Shown piece by piece: positions 16,791 to 26,328 of a stretch of DNA of 38,346 bases. The stretch lies in the NCBI GenBank assembly GCA_014799325.1, contig JAAVIE010000136.1:1-38346 (forward strand), given 5' to 3'. Source of the DNA: Oscillospiraceae bacterium. GTDB lineage: Bacteria > Bacillota > Clostridia > Oscillospirales > Ruminococcaceae. The number at the start of each line of letters is the position of its first letter. Position 1 is the stretch's first letter. The notes beneath the pieces are model-generated. The model had not been told where the DNA came from, did no database searches, and saw nothing but the letters and a program-made list of their open reading frames with translations. The translations under genes were made by a program, and so were the position numbers.

Positions 16791-19700
16791 ATGGCTAATG
16801 CAACCAGCGCACTGAGAATGAGCGGTATGAACTCCGGTCTCGATACCGAAGCTATAGTTAACGCTCTTACCGCTACTACCAAAAATAAGATCAATACTAA
16901 TGAAAGAAAGGTATTGAAGCTCCAGGCACAGCAGGAGGCTTACCGTTCGATCATTACTGCAATGACAAATTTCCAGAACAAGTATTTCAGTATGTCGAAT
17001 CTCGGCACCTGTCTTAAGTCGGGCTCTCTTTTCAACAGCTACAAGAGCACTCTCACAAACGCTGCGGGCACCAATGTAAACGGTGTTACCGTTTCCAGCA
17101 GCGCTAATGCTACACCCGCTGTTTACAATGTCAAGGTAAAAACAGTTGCTACTCAGTCCACCCTGAAGTCTGCCACCACAGAGGGAAAATCCGTGGATCT
17201 TTCTCAGTGTACGGATGAAGACCAAGACTATATGATGACTGTCAACGTAGGCGGAAAGAGCAAGAATATCGTTGTCAAGGGCGGCGACGAGACTACTGTC
17301 CGTAACAATATCAATGCTGCATTAAAGGACGAATTTGGAGTAACAAATATAGGCGACAACAGAGTTGTTATGACTGCCGACAATAAGTTTGTTGCTTCCG
17401 ATAAGTCCAGCGTTTCCGCAAGCACGCCTACAATTTATACATCAAGCAGAGAAGTGACCGGTATTGATGTAAACGATATGAAAACCGGCAACAATACCTT
17501 TACCATTACAGTAGGCGATACCACCAAGACTGTAAGCTTCTCCAGCATTTCCAAGGATTATTTTGACGAGATCTTTGAAGAAGGCTACAGCGACGGCGCT
17601 CATATCAAGGAGGACGCCGATCCCACAAAGGTGGCTCTCTTTAAGCAGATCGCAGAGAACCAGCGCCAGGGCGATGTTTATGAAGCTTATGAGGAGTATC
17701 AGAAAACATGGCTTGACGACGATGAGGACGCACAGGAAGCCTTCGTAAAGGACTACATGCAGTATGAGCGTGATCAAGCCCGTGATGCTGCTATGGAAGC
17801 ACAGCGCAATGCTGTTAAGAATGATCTTATCAATAAGAGCCTTGCAAATATAAAGGAAAACATCAAGTTTGACAAGGAAGGCAATGTTGATATAAACTAC
17901 TCCGAGCTTTCTTCAAGAGAAAGGGAAGCTTACGATAACGTTTATCAGGCTTATCAGGACGCTCTTGACGCAGGCGATCTCTCGGATAACCCCAAGCACT
18001 TTGACTATATGTCATTTGAGACATATTACAAAAATCATATTGACGGCGAGTTCAAGTCATTGGTAGATGACAGCGATATTGACGATCATTGGGCTTCCGA
18101 TCAGAGCAAGTACGACGACGCTCTCGACAAGAGATACGAAGCTATCGAAAAGTCCTATGAGACTAAGAAGGAAGCTTTTATCAAGGGCAAGCAGAATGTT
18201 GCTTACGAGAAGCGTTTCCAGGAAGCAAAGCAGGCAGCTTATGACGCCGCTGTAGCTGCGGGAGATATTTCCGACGAAGAGGGTCACAAGTATTACTGCT
18301 CCTTCGACAATTTCAAATTCACAAAGGCTGAATTTGAAAAGGGCGAGGATTACGAATCCTTCTACAACGATTATCTCTCCGACTGCGAAGATATTGAAAA
18401 TGAATATGCAGGCGTTGATTACATAACCGATTACAGCAAAATTTCACAGTCCAAGAAGGTCGAGTATTTCGACAAGAACGTATATTCGGGAATCAACGAA
18501 GAGGACTATCTCAGCAATTACGACGCTGAGCAGGCTGTAAGGGATTTCAATACAGCAAATATTCAGAATAACTTGGGCGCGGTTACCTTCAAGGACGAGT
18601 TCACCAATATCAAGGCAGTGGTAAATGATGATGGAACCGTTACCATCAGCGGCGAAGCTATGTATGCTATTGAGGACGAGGACGGCAATACATCAAATCC
18701 TCCCAAGAGCTTTGCAATCACTCAGGGCGACAAGAATGTCAACGACTTCGGATTTGACAAGGCTTCCACTCACTCTTCCACCAGCAACAACTCCAACCAG
18801 GTCTCCACTACCCAGACACTGGATTCCTTTGGGCTTGAGGCAGACGAAAAGGGCTATTACAACTTCAGCATAAACGGAGTTAAGTTCTCCTTCAAGAGCG
18901 ACACCACAGTTAAGGATATGATGAGTGAGATCAACTCCTCCAAGGCAGGCGTTAAGATGTCTTACACCACCCTCACCAATCAGTTCACAATTACCGCCAA
19001 CGAATACGGAAGAGGAAATGAGATCACCTTTGAGGACGGGGACGAAGGTCTGCTGAACGCTTTCGGCTTCAACGAAAACGCAACCTTTACAGAAGGTCAG
19101 AATACAACTATCAACATCAACGGAGAGGATATCGAGACAAACTCCAATTCCTACACCGTTGACGGAACCACTTTCACCTTTACAGCTGCGGCAGAGGGCA
19201 CGGAGTTCACAAACGAAGTAAGCCGCGACTACTCCAAGGCTATTGACGCTATCAAGAGCTTTGTTGAGGATTACAACAAGCTTATCGATGAGGTTTACGG
19301 CTATGTGGACGATGAACCTAACAGCGATTACTACTTCCTTACCGATGACGATAAGGAGGAAATGGATCTTTCCGAATCGCAGGAAGCAAAGTGGGAGAAG
19401 CTGGCTAACAAGGGTATTTTGTACCGCGACTCTACCTTGCAGAGCATTATGTCATCGTTAAGAACAATAATCTATTCTTCTGTTGACGCTCCCGACGGCA
19501 CAAAGGTCGGTCTTTACACCTTGGGAATCACCACCTCGTCGAACTACTCCGATCACGGTAAATTGGTGTTCTCCTCCGATATGACCGACGCGCAGTTTGA
19601 AAGCACTTTCGCACAGTATGCGGACGAATTTGCAAAGCTGTTCAACGACACAAAGAACGGTATCGCTTATCAGTTTGACAACGTTCTCAACGGTGCAGTA

Positions 19701-19949
19701 AAGACCTCGGGCGCTGAGGCAGACAGAGGTATATTGGTACAGAAGGCCGGTGTTTCGGGCACGGCTTCCGCTACCACCAACTCTATCTACAATCAGATCA
19801 AGAGCCTGAAAACAATGATCGACACCTTAAAGGATCGTTATGAGCAACAGCAGGAGCGTTACTGGAGCATTTACTCCAACATGGAAACAATGCTGGGTAG
19901 CATCAACGGACAGTCCTCCTACATTCAGCAGCTTATGGGCAGTATGTAA
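16791..19949 (+). CDS. fliD: Flagellar filament cap protein FliD with large central insertion
   Basis: N-term MSGMNSGLDTEAIVNAL, C-term FVEDYNKLIDEVYGYV...; 1052 aa. Confidence 0.92.
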   Translation: MANATSALRMSGMNSGLDTEAIVNALTATTKNKINTNERKVLKLQAQQEAYRSIITAMTNFQNKYFSMSNLGTCLKSGSLFNSYKSTLTNAAGTNVNGVTVSSSANATPAVYNVKVKTVATQSTLKSATTEGKSVDLSQCTDEDQDYMMTVNVGGKSKNIVVKGGDETTVRNNINAALKDEFGVTNIGDNRVVMTADNKFVASDKSSVSASTPTIYTSSREVTGIDVNDMKTGNNTFTITVGDTTKTVSFSSISKDYFDEIFEEGYSDGAHIKEDADPTKVALFKQIAENQRQGDVYEAYEEYQKTWLDDDEDAQEAFVKDYMQYERDQARDAAMEAQRNAVKNDLINKSLANIKENIKFDKEGNVDINYSELSSREREAYDNVYQAYQDALDAGDLSDNPKHFDYMSFETYYKNHIDGEFKSLVDDSDIDDHWASDQSKYDDALDKRYEAIEKSYETKKEAFIKGKQNVAYEKRFQEAKQAAYDAAVAAGDISDEEGHKYYCSFDNFKFTKAEFEKGEDYESFYNDYLSDCEDIENEYAGVDYITDYSKISQSKKVEYFDKNVYSGINEEDYLSNYDAEQAVRDFNTANIQNNLGAVTFKDEFTNIKAVVNDDGTVTISGEAMYAIEDEDGNTSNPPKSFAITQGDKNVNDFGFDKASTHSSTSNNSNQVSTTQTLDSFGLEADEKGYYNFSINGVKFSFKSDTTVKDMMSEINSSKAGVKMSYTTLTNQFTITANEYGRGNEITFEDGDEGLLNAFGFNENATFTEGQNTTININGEDIETNSNSYTVDGTTFTFTAAAEGTEFTNEVSRDYSKAIDAIKSFVEDYNKLIDEVYGYVDDEPNSDYYFLTDDDKEEMDLSESQEAKWEKLANKGILYRDSTLQSIMSSLRTIIYSSVDAPDGTKVGLYTLGITTSSNYSDHGKLVFSSDMTDAQFESTFAQYADEFAKLFNDTKNGIAYQFDNVLNGAVKTSGAEADRGILVQKAGVSGTASATTNSIYNQIKSLKTMIDTLKDRYEQQQERYWSIYSNMETMLGSINGQSSYIQQLMGSM

Positions 19950-19970
19950 TTATTGATCTTTTCTATACGG

Positions 19971-20002
19971 ACATTGCCCTGAGTTATCGCTCAGGGCAGT
20001 GC
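19971..20002. other. Strong hairpin between fliD and fliS
   Basis: TTGCCCTGAG-TTATCG-CTCAGGGCAG stem with no T-tract. Confidence 0.6.
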
Positions 20003-20088
20003 CGAATAAAGAAATTGACTGTGTGGAAAAACACATATTTCCCCCACATAGGCAAATTCCAATAATGAACTTTTGAGAGGGAACAACA

Positions 20089-20502
20089 ATGAATCCTTAT
20101 GCAACATATAAAAAACAGGCTGTGACCACCATGACTCCTATAGAGATCGTGGTAAAACTATACAGCGAGACTGAGCGTGAGCTTAACCGCGCGGTTGTGT
20201 TCATTGATCAGAAGGATTTTGAAAAAGCCAATAAATCCCTTACAAAATCGGGTGATCTTATCAATGCGCTGCGCTCGGTGCTGGACGTAAAACTGCCTAT
20301 AGGACAAAATCTTGATGCGTTGTATTCTTTTTTTGAAAGGCAGATAATAACTGCCAATGTAAAGAAGGATAAGGAGATCATAAATTCGCTTATCCCTATG
20401 GTGGGTGAGCTGAAGGACGCGTTCACACAGATCGCTTCCATGTCCAAGGACGATATTGCTTTGCAGGCTATGCAGGCACAGAAGGCGGCAGGCAATCAGT
20501 AA
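20089..20502 (+). CDS. fliS: Flagellin export chaperone
   Basis: NPYATYKKQAVTTMTPIEIVVKLYSETERELNRA. Confidence 0.93.
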   Translation: MNPYATYKKQAVTTMTPIEIVVKLYSETERELNRAVVFIDQKDFEKANKSLTKSGDLINALRSVLDVKLPIGQNLDALYSFFERQIITANVKKDKEIINSLIPMVGELKDAFTQIASMSKDDIALQAMQAQKAAGNQ

Positions 20503-20524
20503 CTAACAAATAAAATTACAGTAT

Positions 20525-20560
20525 AAGGGGCAGGTCTTGGAATAAGGTCAAGCCCCTTTT
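20525..20560 (+). terminator. Terminator-like hairpin after fliS
   Basis: AAGGGGC...CTTGG...CAAGCCCCTTTT. Confidence 0.6.
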
Positions 20561-20583
20561 ATGATAAAGAAAGGGATCTTGTT

Positions 20584-21078
20584 ATGATCAAGGAAAATAT
20601 AGATCAGCTTATTGAAAATTTTGAAAATATGGAACAGCTGCTGAAGGATTATACAGCCGCTACAAATATCGTTATGGGTACGGAAAGCGACGATATTAAG
20701 ATAATCGCAGACAAGATAGAGGAAAGGGAGGCGCTTATCGGGCAGATAGACTTCCTCAAAAAGCAGTGCACTGAGCTTATCAATTCAGGGGAGCCGGAGG
20801 AGGCTGTTCAGATAAGGGAGATGCTGACAGGTTCAAACATCAATCAGCATATTCCCGAGCATTTTATGGCTTTGAGAAATACCATAGTCAGTCTGCGTTC
20901 TGCGCAGAGCCTGGCAGCGGAAAAGGACAAGGCGCTGCAGGCGCAGTTCAATTCCAGGACTAACGAGGCTAAGGAAGAGCTGATGAAGCTGAAAAAGGAC
21001 AAGAAAAAATTGGATTATTACACCTCTGCTAATGCAGGAACTTCAAGCGTTGGCGGATCGCTGGACGGAAGCTTCTGA
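20584..21078 (+). CDS. Coiled-coil flagellar-locus protein (FliT/FlgN-like position)
   Basis: 164-aa helical protein downstream of fliS. Confidence 0.6.
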   Translation: MIKENIDQLIENFENMEQLLKDYTAATNIVMGTESDDIKIIADKIEEREALIGQIDFLKKQCTELINSGEPEEAVQIREMLTGSNINQHIPEHFMALRNTIVSLRSAQSLAAEKDKALQAQFNSRTNEAKEELMKLKKDKKKLDYYTSANAGTSSVGGSLDGSF

Positions 21079-21122
21079 TCGGAGCTGGGTGAAAATTTAG
21101 TTATTCGGACGGAGACAAGGTC

Positions 21123-21557
21123 ATGATAAACATTCTTGCGGCGGAAAACGACCGACAGACTGCCTCTTTGATATACAGCGCGCTATCGGACAAAGAGAAG
21201 TATCATCTTGCGATAGTGGAATCTGGATATACGGCTTTGGAGGCGATAGGGCAGAAGCGGTTTGACATTATCATAATCGAGAGGGATCTTTCCTATATGA
21301 ACGGGGTAGTTACTGCCAGGAAGATAAGGGAGAGATTGGGTTCGGAGATGTCACCGTTTGTGATAACTGCGCCTGAGTTCAGCCGTGAAGAGGTGGAGGA
21401 TTTTATTCCGTATGGGATTTTTGATTTCTGGGAGAGACCTGTCAGCATTCAGAGGATAAGGCTTGCGGTAAATGCGGTGGCTGAAGGCTGGAAAGGTCAG
21501 AGAGATAATTTGCTTAATTATCGGGAGTTTTTGGAGAGGAACGGGAAGAAAGCGTAA
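21123..21557 (+). CDS. Atypical standalone response-regulator receiver protein
   Basis: Receiver-like pattern MINILAAENDRQ..., FDIIIIERDLSYMNG, FVITAPEF, FDFWERPV. Confidence 0.75.
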   Translation: MINILAAENDRQTASLIYSALSDKEKYHLAIVESGYTALEAIGQKRFDIIIIERDLSYMNGVVTARKIRERLGSEMSPFVITAPEFSREEVEDFIPYGIFDFWERPVSIQRIRLAVNAVAEGWKGQRDNLLNYREFLERNGKKA

Positions 21558-21576
21558 AGCTTATCTTAAAATAAAA

Positions 21577-21614
21577 AGAAAAAAGGGCTGTAAAAAAACA
21601 GTCCCTTTTTTATA
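21577..21614. terminator. Bidirectional terminator
   Basis: AAAAGGGCTGTAAAAAAACAGTCCCTTTTTT between convergent genes. Confidence 0.85.
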
Positions 21615-21638
21615 ACATTTTTTTAAAAGTACGTTATA

Positions 21639-23321
21639 TTATTTTTTCTTCCTCTTAACAAGGAAAACAGTCAAGGCCGCCGCTCCTCCCGCAGCTATCA
21701 CTCCAACTATTATGATAATAAAACCAAGTGGGCTATTTGAAGAACCGTCATTATCGGAAATATCATCAGAAGCATCGCCATTACCCTCTATCGGAGCGTT
21801 ATTGCCTGAACCGTCTTCGCCGGAAGTAACGGGAGAGCCGTCATCTGAACCGTCATCGGAGGTTTGATCACCCGATACTGTATTTTCAACCGTTTCGGAG
21901 GAATTTGTTTCTTCGGGAGAATAGTCAGATTGGCTCGTTTCTGTTGTTACATCTTCCGGGCCGGTCACATCTCCTACGGTTTCCGACGTTGTTTCTCCCG
22001 CCACTGTTGTAGTTTCTTCCTTAGCAATAACAGGCAATGTTCGAGTTTCAGTGAGCTTACAAACAGAGCAGATCCTTGTTTCTGTGCCCTCTGTTGACTC
22101 CGTTGGCTTTGTCGTTGTTTCCCACTGCCCAAAGCTGTGCTGATTTGTCTTAGGTATTATTTCCGTAACGGAATAGCCGCATATTTTGCAGTTTTTTTCT
22201 GTTTTCCCCTCGTCCTTGCAGGTAGCTGGCACAGTGGTAACTTCAAAGCTGTGATCGTTTGTCTTCGGTATAGTTTCCGTAATGGTATCACCGCAAATTG
22301 AACACTTTTTTTCTGTCTTACCCTGCTCCTTGCAGGTGGCAGGAATGTTGGAAACTGTTGTGTATAAATGATCGTAAAAGATATCCTTTTTAACGGTAGT
22401 TTTATTGGGCAGCACAGCCGTAATAGTTGAAGAACCGCAGGATATTCTTTTAAGATGACCTCCCGAAATGGTAACAACGCTTTCATTGGAGGATTTCCAT
22501 ACTATACTGTCTGCAGAAGCTCCCACTACTGTAAGACCTTCCGTTGTAATACTACCGCCCCAATAATCGGTAAAGGAAACGGAAGCGGTAACCTGAAGAT
22601 CATCTTCACCGCTCAAACCATAAGAGGATATGTATTCGTCCTTAACTTCAAGGGCTTGTATGACAGTTCCCGTTGAGCTTCCACGCAAGGTGTCAAGCTG
22701 CTGCCTGCTGCGGCTGAACTCCCCTGCCGTTGTGTTATAATATGCGGTTTTATCGGAACAGAATGCGGCAAGTCCCACATAACGATGATCGGGCGATATC
22801 ATAGAGATGTAGTGTCCGGTAACACCGCCTGTATTATTGACCCAATCGTACTTTTCTTCATACCACTGGTCAATTCCTCTTGTCATTGATTCGCTCCAGT
22901 TCCATGCAATCACTTCGGCACAGCTTGAAACTCCTCCGGGAGACTCAAACCAGATCCACTCTCCGTTTGTCCTTGCGTGATCCATTGTCAGCGCCGCCTC
23001 TGCTGCACGGATCCTTGCAATATACTCCAGATCGGAGGACCACTGTATCGGCACATAGTCATTCTTGGTCAGCGGCATGCCTGATTCCGGGTTAATAACG
23101 CCCTCATTGCAAGCCTCGAGCCTTATTTGATTTATGAGATCAATAGATTCTTGGATCTCTGTAATATATTTTCCTTCAAGACCTAAAAATGTATATCCGT
23201 CTCTAAGAACGGTTTTATCGCTTGGCAGAACAGTAACCGCATTTACGGGAGCGACAGGCATTACTCCTGCGAATACAATGGCTGCGGCAATGGTGACAAA
23301 AAATGATGATATCTTTTTCAT
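21639..23321 (-). CDS. Secreted, membrane-anchored CAP/SCP-domain protein with Ig-like region and CxxC repeats
   Basis: Signal peptide; CAP-like MDHARTNGEW...; three CSICG-type repeats; Ser/Thr/Asp linker; C-terminal TM + KRKKK. Confidence 0.8.
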   Translation of the reverse strand: MKKISSFFVTIAAAIVFAGVMPVAPVNAVTVLPSDKTVLRDGYTFLGLEGKYITEIQESIDLINQIRLEACNEGVINPESGMPLTKNDYVPIQWSSDLEYIARIRAAEAALTMDHARTNGEWIWFESPGGVSSCAEVIAWNWSESMTRGIDQWYEEKYDWVNNTGGVTGHYISMISPDHRYVGLAAFCSDKTAYYNTTAGEFSRSRQQLDTLRGSSTGTVIQALEVKDEYISSYGLSGEDDLQVTASVSFTDYWGGSITTEGLTVVGASADSIVWKSSNESVVTISGGHLKRISCGSSTITAVLPNKTTVKKDIFYDHLYTTVSNIPATCKEQGKTEKKCSICGDTITETIPKTNDHSFEVTTVPATCKDEGKTEKNCKICGYSVTEIIPKTNQHSFGQWETTTKPTESTEGTETRICSVCKLTETRTLPVIAKEETTTVAGETTSETVGDVTGPEDVTTETSQSDYSPEETNSSETVENTVSGDQTSDDGSDDGSPVTSGEDGSGNNAPIEGNGDASDDISDNDGSSNSPLGFIIIIVGVIAAGGAAALTVFLVKRKKK

Positions 23322-23448
23322 AGCTTTCCTCTCTTTTTAACTTCTTTTTTGTTATTTTATCATATAATTGCACAAATGAAAAGGGGAAATTTACACAATA
23401 ATATTGTTTGGATTTTTGCGCTTTTTCAGATTTTGTATAAATAAAAAA

Positions 23449-23784
23449 GGGGCTGCAAAAAAACGATCCCTATGTTTTTGCCAAGGTTCCTGAAAGAATC
23501 GTAAAAATCAGCATAACACCTCTAAAAGCGGGTTTCCACTCGCACAACTTTTCTGACAGCACGAATTTCAAAAATCAACTGAGTTCGGATTTTTTGCCCA
23601 GTTTTTCAAGCAAAAAAGCCGAACTCAGTTAGATAAGAAACTTTTTAAAATTGCCCAGTTTTACAAGCAATTTTAAAAAGTTTCTGGTTTTGAAATTCTT
23701 TTAAAATCAGTAAATTACTGCCAACTTTCCTTAAAAGCGGGTTTCCACTCGCACAGCTTTCTTGGGAGCTGTTTTTTTACAGCC
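23449..23784 (-). repeat. Modular hairpin element copy 5 (reverse, complete)
   Basis: Outer stem 23563-23573/23688-23698; hairpins 23577-23597/23610-23630 and 23637-23654/23667-23684. Confidence 0.92.
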
Positions 23785-23801
23785 CCGCAGCTGCTCATTC
23801 C

Positions 23802-24953
23802 TTAATAAGCCACTTCATCTCCCTCACGCAGCCCCGCAAGAATAACAGTATACCCGCCCACAGTATCACCAACAGCAACAGGGGTCTGTATCCGCTGCCC
23901 CTCGTGATACAAATACACATAAGCGGTATCCTTGATAGTAACAGCATTAGTGGGAAGCACCAGCGCTCCCGAATACTTTTTGGTAACAACAGTAACAGTA
24001 GCCCAGCCCGCCTTGACAGCATTGGGTGTTTCTTCCAGAAGCGATTTCAGAACATCGGGCTCAAATCTTATCATGATATTGTTGCTGCTGTCCGCCGCAG
24101 TAGGTCCGCCCTGCGGATTGCCGAATATAGTATTCTGTATGTGGTAATTGTCCGAAGCCAAACCAAGCTCTTTTACAGAATGACCCGACTGTGTATTATC
24201 GGATATAACAAAACCTGTCCTTTCCGATACAACAGAATCAGCCGTATATCTCAAAGGGTGATCGTAAGCGCCGCTTTTCGGCATACTCACCACTGTGCCT
24301 TCATAAGTCTGACCCGTAAGAGTAACGCCGACCTTTGCGCCTAATTTAAAGGGAGTGGTTTGGTCTCTGGAGGGATTGTAGCCTATATAAACAAAAACAT
24401 CTTCTTCGGGAGCAACGGAGCATATATATGACCCCGCTTCCAATTCCTCCCCCACAGTACGGGTGGGAACGTCCGTCACGATACAGTCATAAGGCGCATA
24501 CACAACATACTGATCCCGTCGGTATTCCACCTCGTCAAGAAGAGCCTTTTGGTATTCGTATTCAAGCCTTGCCGCTTCGGTGCCAAGCCTTTGATACTCC
24601 TCCCTTGCCGCTTCGGTGTAGATGCTCTGTCTTTTGTATTCGTATTCCATATCGGAGCTGTCTATGGCGGCAATTACCTCGCCTTCCTTGTAGAATTGAT
24701 AAGGGGAGGCGTTAAAGGTGATAAGGTTGCCCTTTACCGAGGTTGTAAGAGTGTCGGCGGTAGCGTAGCCTATTGCCGCAGCTACCTTTTCGCTTTCCTC
24801 TAAATCTCTGATCTCCGCTTTAACGGTATTGACCTTTACGTTGTTTTCGTAAATAGGCAGTTGTATTTCCTTGTCGACCTTGTCCTGCATAGAACATGCG
24901 GAAAGGGATAGTACCAATATACCTGCCGCTAAAGCTTTAACAAAATTTTTCAT
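23802..24953 (-). CDS. HlyD/RND-type membrane fusion lipoprotein (efflux adaptor subunit)
   Basis: Lipobox LSLSAC; YAPYDCIVTDVPTRTVGEELEAGSYICSV; C-term LPTNAVTIKDTAYVYLY...GLREGDEV. Confidence 0.8.
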   Translation of the reverse strand: MKNFVKALAAGILVLSLSACSMQDKVDKEIQLPIYENNVKVNTVKAEIRDLEESEKVAAAIGYATADTLTTSVKGNLITFNASPYQFYKEGEVIAAIDSSDMEYEYKRQSIYTEAAREEYQRLGTEAARLEYEYQKALLDEVEYRRDQYVVYAPYDCIVTDVPTRTVGEELEAGSYICSVAPEEDVFVYIGYNPSRDQTTPFKLGAKVGVTLTGQTYEGTVVSMPKSGAYDHPLRYTADSVVSERTGFVISDNTQSGHSVKELGLASDNYHIQNTIFGNPQGGPTAADSSNNIMIRFEPDVLKSLLEETPNAVKAGWATVTVVTKKYSGALVLPTNAVTIKDTAYVYLYHEGQRIQTPVAVGDTVGGYTVILAGLREGDEVAY

Positions 24954-25089
24954 AAAGATCCTCCAAAGATCCTACGATCATCTTAACTATTGCTTCACCA
25001 AAAAGATGCTGATACTTCTTCTAAATTAAAATGATTGTAAATCTTTAGAGGTTAATTTAGAATTAGTATGAAAATCGGGCGGAACGTTA

Positions 25090-26274
25090 TCAGCCCTCAA
25101 CGCGCCTGATAACTTCAAGGCACATTCTTCCGTTGTGATAGGGGCATTTCCAAGGGTCAACGGTGGCTTTTGCCTTGGTGTAGCTGCCGTTTTCCTCTAT
25201 CTGAGAGAACCACTCGCCGCCCTCTCTTTTATCAATTATATGGTTCTTGATATAGCTCCAAACCGATTTTGACATTTCAAGATACTTTTCTTCATTGTAA
25301 CGCTGGTAGCCGTTTAAAAAGCCCACAACGCTTTCAGCCTGTACCCACCATATGCGGATCTTGTTTATCTCGGTCTTGTCACGCTCGTTGTTAAGGGAAC
25401 CGTTTTCAAAGGCAATATCCGCAATATTGGCGACTATGGCTTTGTTTATGGCGGAAATTTTCTTGGTAAGTTCTTTATCTCCGATAACGTCACAGGCTCT
25501 GTCAAGAAGCCAAGTAGCTTCAATATCGTGACCGTAGGAGTGAATGTCGCCGATGACCTTCATTTCCCTGTCAAAGAATACAAGGAGCTTGTGACCCTCT
25601 TTGTCGTAAATTTTATCATAGGTAAGCTCAAGCTGGAATTTCAGCCTTTCCAGAACTCTTTTATCGGGATTTACGCGGTACAATTCTGTATACGCTTCTA
25701 TAAGGTGCAGAACTGTGTTCATGGTCTTGTCTGCCATAAGTCCGTTTTCGGATAAGGCATCGTTTTCCACCAGCTCAAATTCCTTGCTTTGTGCTTCAAG
25801 ATAGGCTATATCGTCAACGCACTTTGTTTCAACTGTGTTAAACACGCTCATGGCTAATTCAAGGGCTTCCTTGTCCTTGGAAGCGTCATAGTAGCTCGCC
25901 ATAGCGTATATGAAAAACGCCTGACAGTAGGTGTGCTTCATAGAGTCGCTGACAGTGCCGTCGGCGTTCATGAGCCAGTAAACGCCGCCCTGATCTCTGT
26001 CAACGCAGTAGTTTTTCAGAAACTCAAAGCAGTGCTTTGCCTTTTCAAGGCAGTCCTCTCTTTTTAAGGTAAGGTAGCAGTTGGAGTAGAACCACAGTAT
26101 GCGCGAATGGAGAATAACGCCCTTTTCCGCATTTTTGTCAAGCTCCAGGTCGCTGCTCATATAGCCGTAAAAGCCGCCCTTTTCGTAGTCGCAAAGTTCG
26201 TTCCAGAAAGGGATAATGTGGTTTTCAAGCTCGCTCTTTATCTCTTCCTTAAAACCGTTTAATTCTGTTATCAT
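25090..26274 (-). CDS. Cellobiose 2-epimerase (AGE family)
   Basis: IIPFWNELCDYEKGGFYGY, ALSENGLMADKTMNTVLHLIEAYTELYR, GDIHSYGHDIEATWLLDRACDV, WKCPYHNGRMCLEVI resemble the R. albus enzyme as recalled. Confidence 0.9.
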   Translation of the reverse strand: MITELNGFKEEIKSELENHIIPFWNELCDYEKGGFYGYMSSDLELDKNAEKGVILHSRILWFYSNCYLTLKREDCLEKAKHCFEFLKNYCVDRDQGGVYWLMNADGTVSDSMKHTYCQAFFIYAMASYYDASKDKEALELAMSVFNTVETKCVDDIAYLEAQSKEFELVENDALSENGLMADKTMNTVLHLIEAYTELYRVNPDKRVLERLKFQLELTYDKIYDKEGHKLLVFFDREMKVIGDIHSYGHDIEATWLLDRACDVIGDKELTKKISAINKAIVANIADIAFENGSLNNERDKTEINKIRIWWVQAESVVGFLNGYQRYNEEKYLEMSKSVWSYIKNHIIDKREGGEWFSQIEENGSYTKAKATVDPWKCPYHNGRMCLEVIRRVEG

Positions 26275-26328
26275 TGGTTCGCCCTCTTTTTGTCGAAAAA
26301 TGTCGAAAAAATTTTAAGGTATTTTTGT

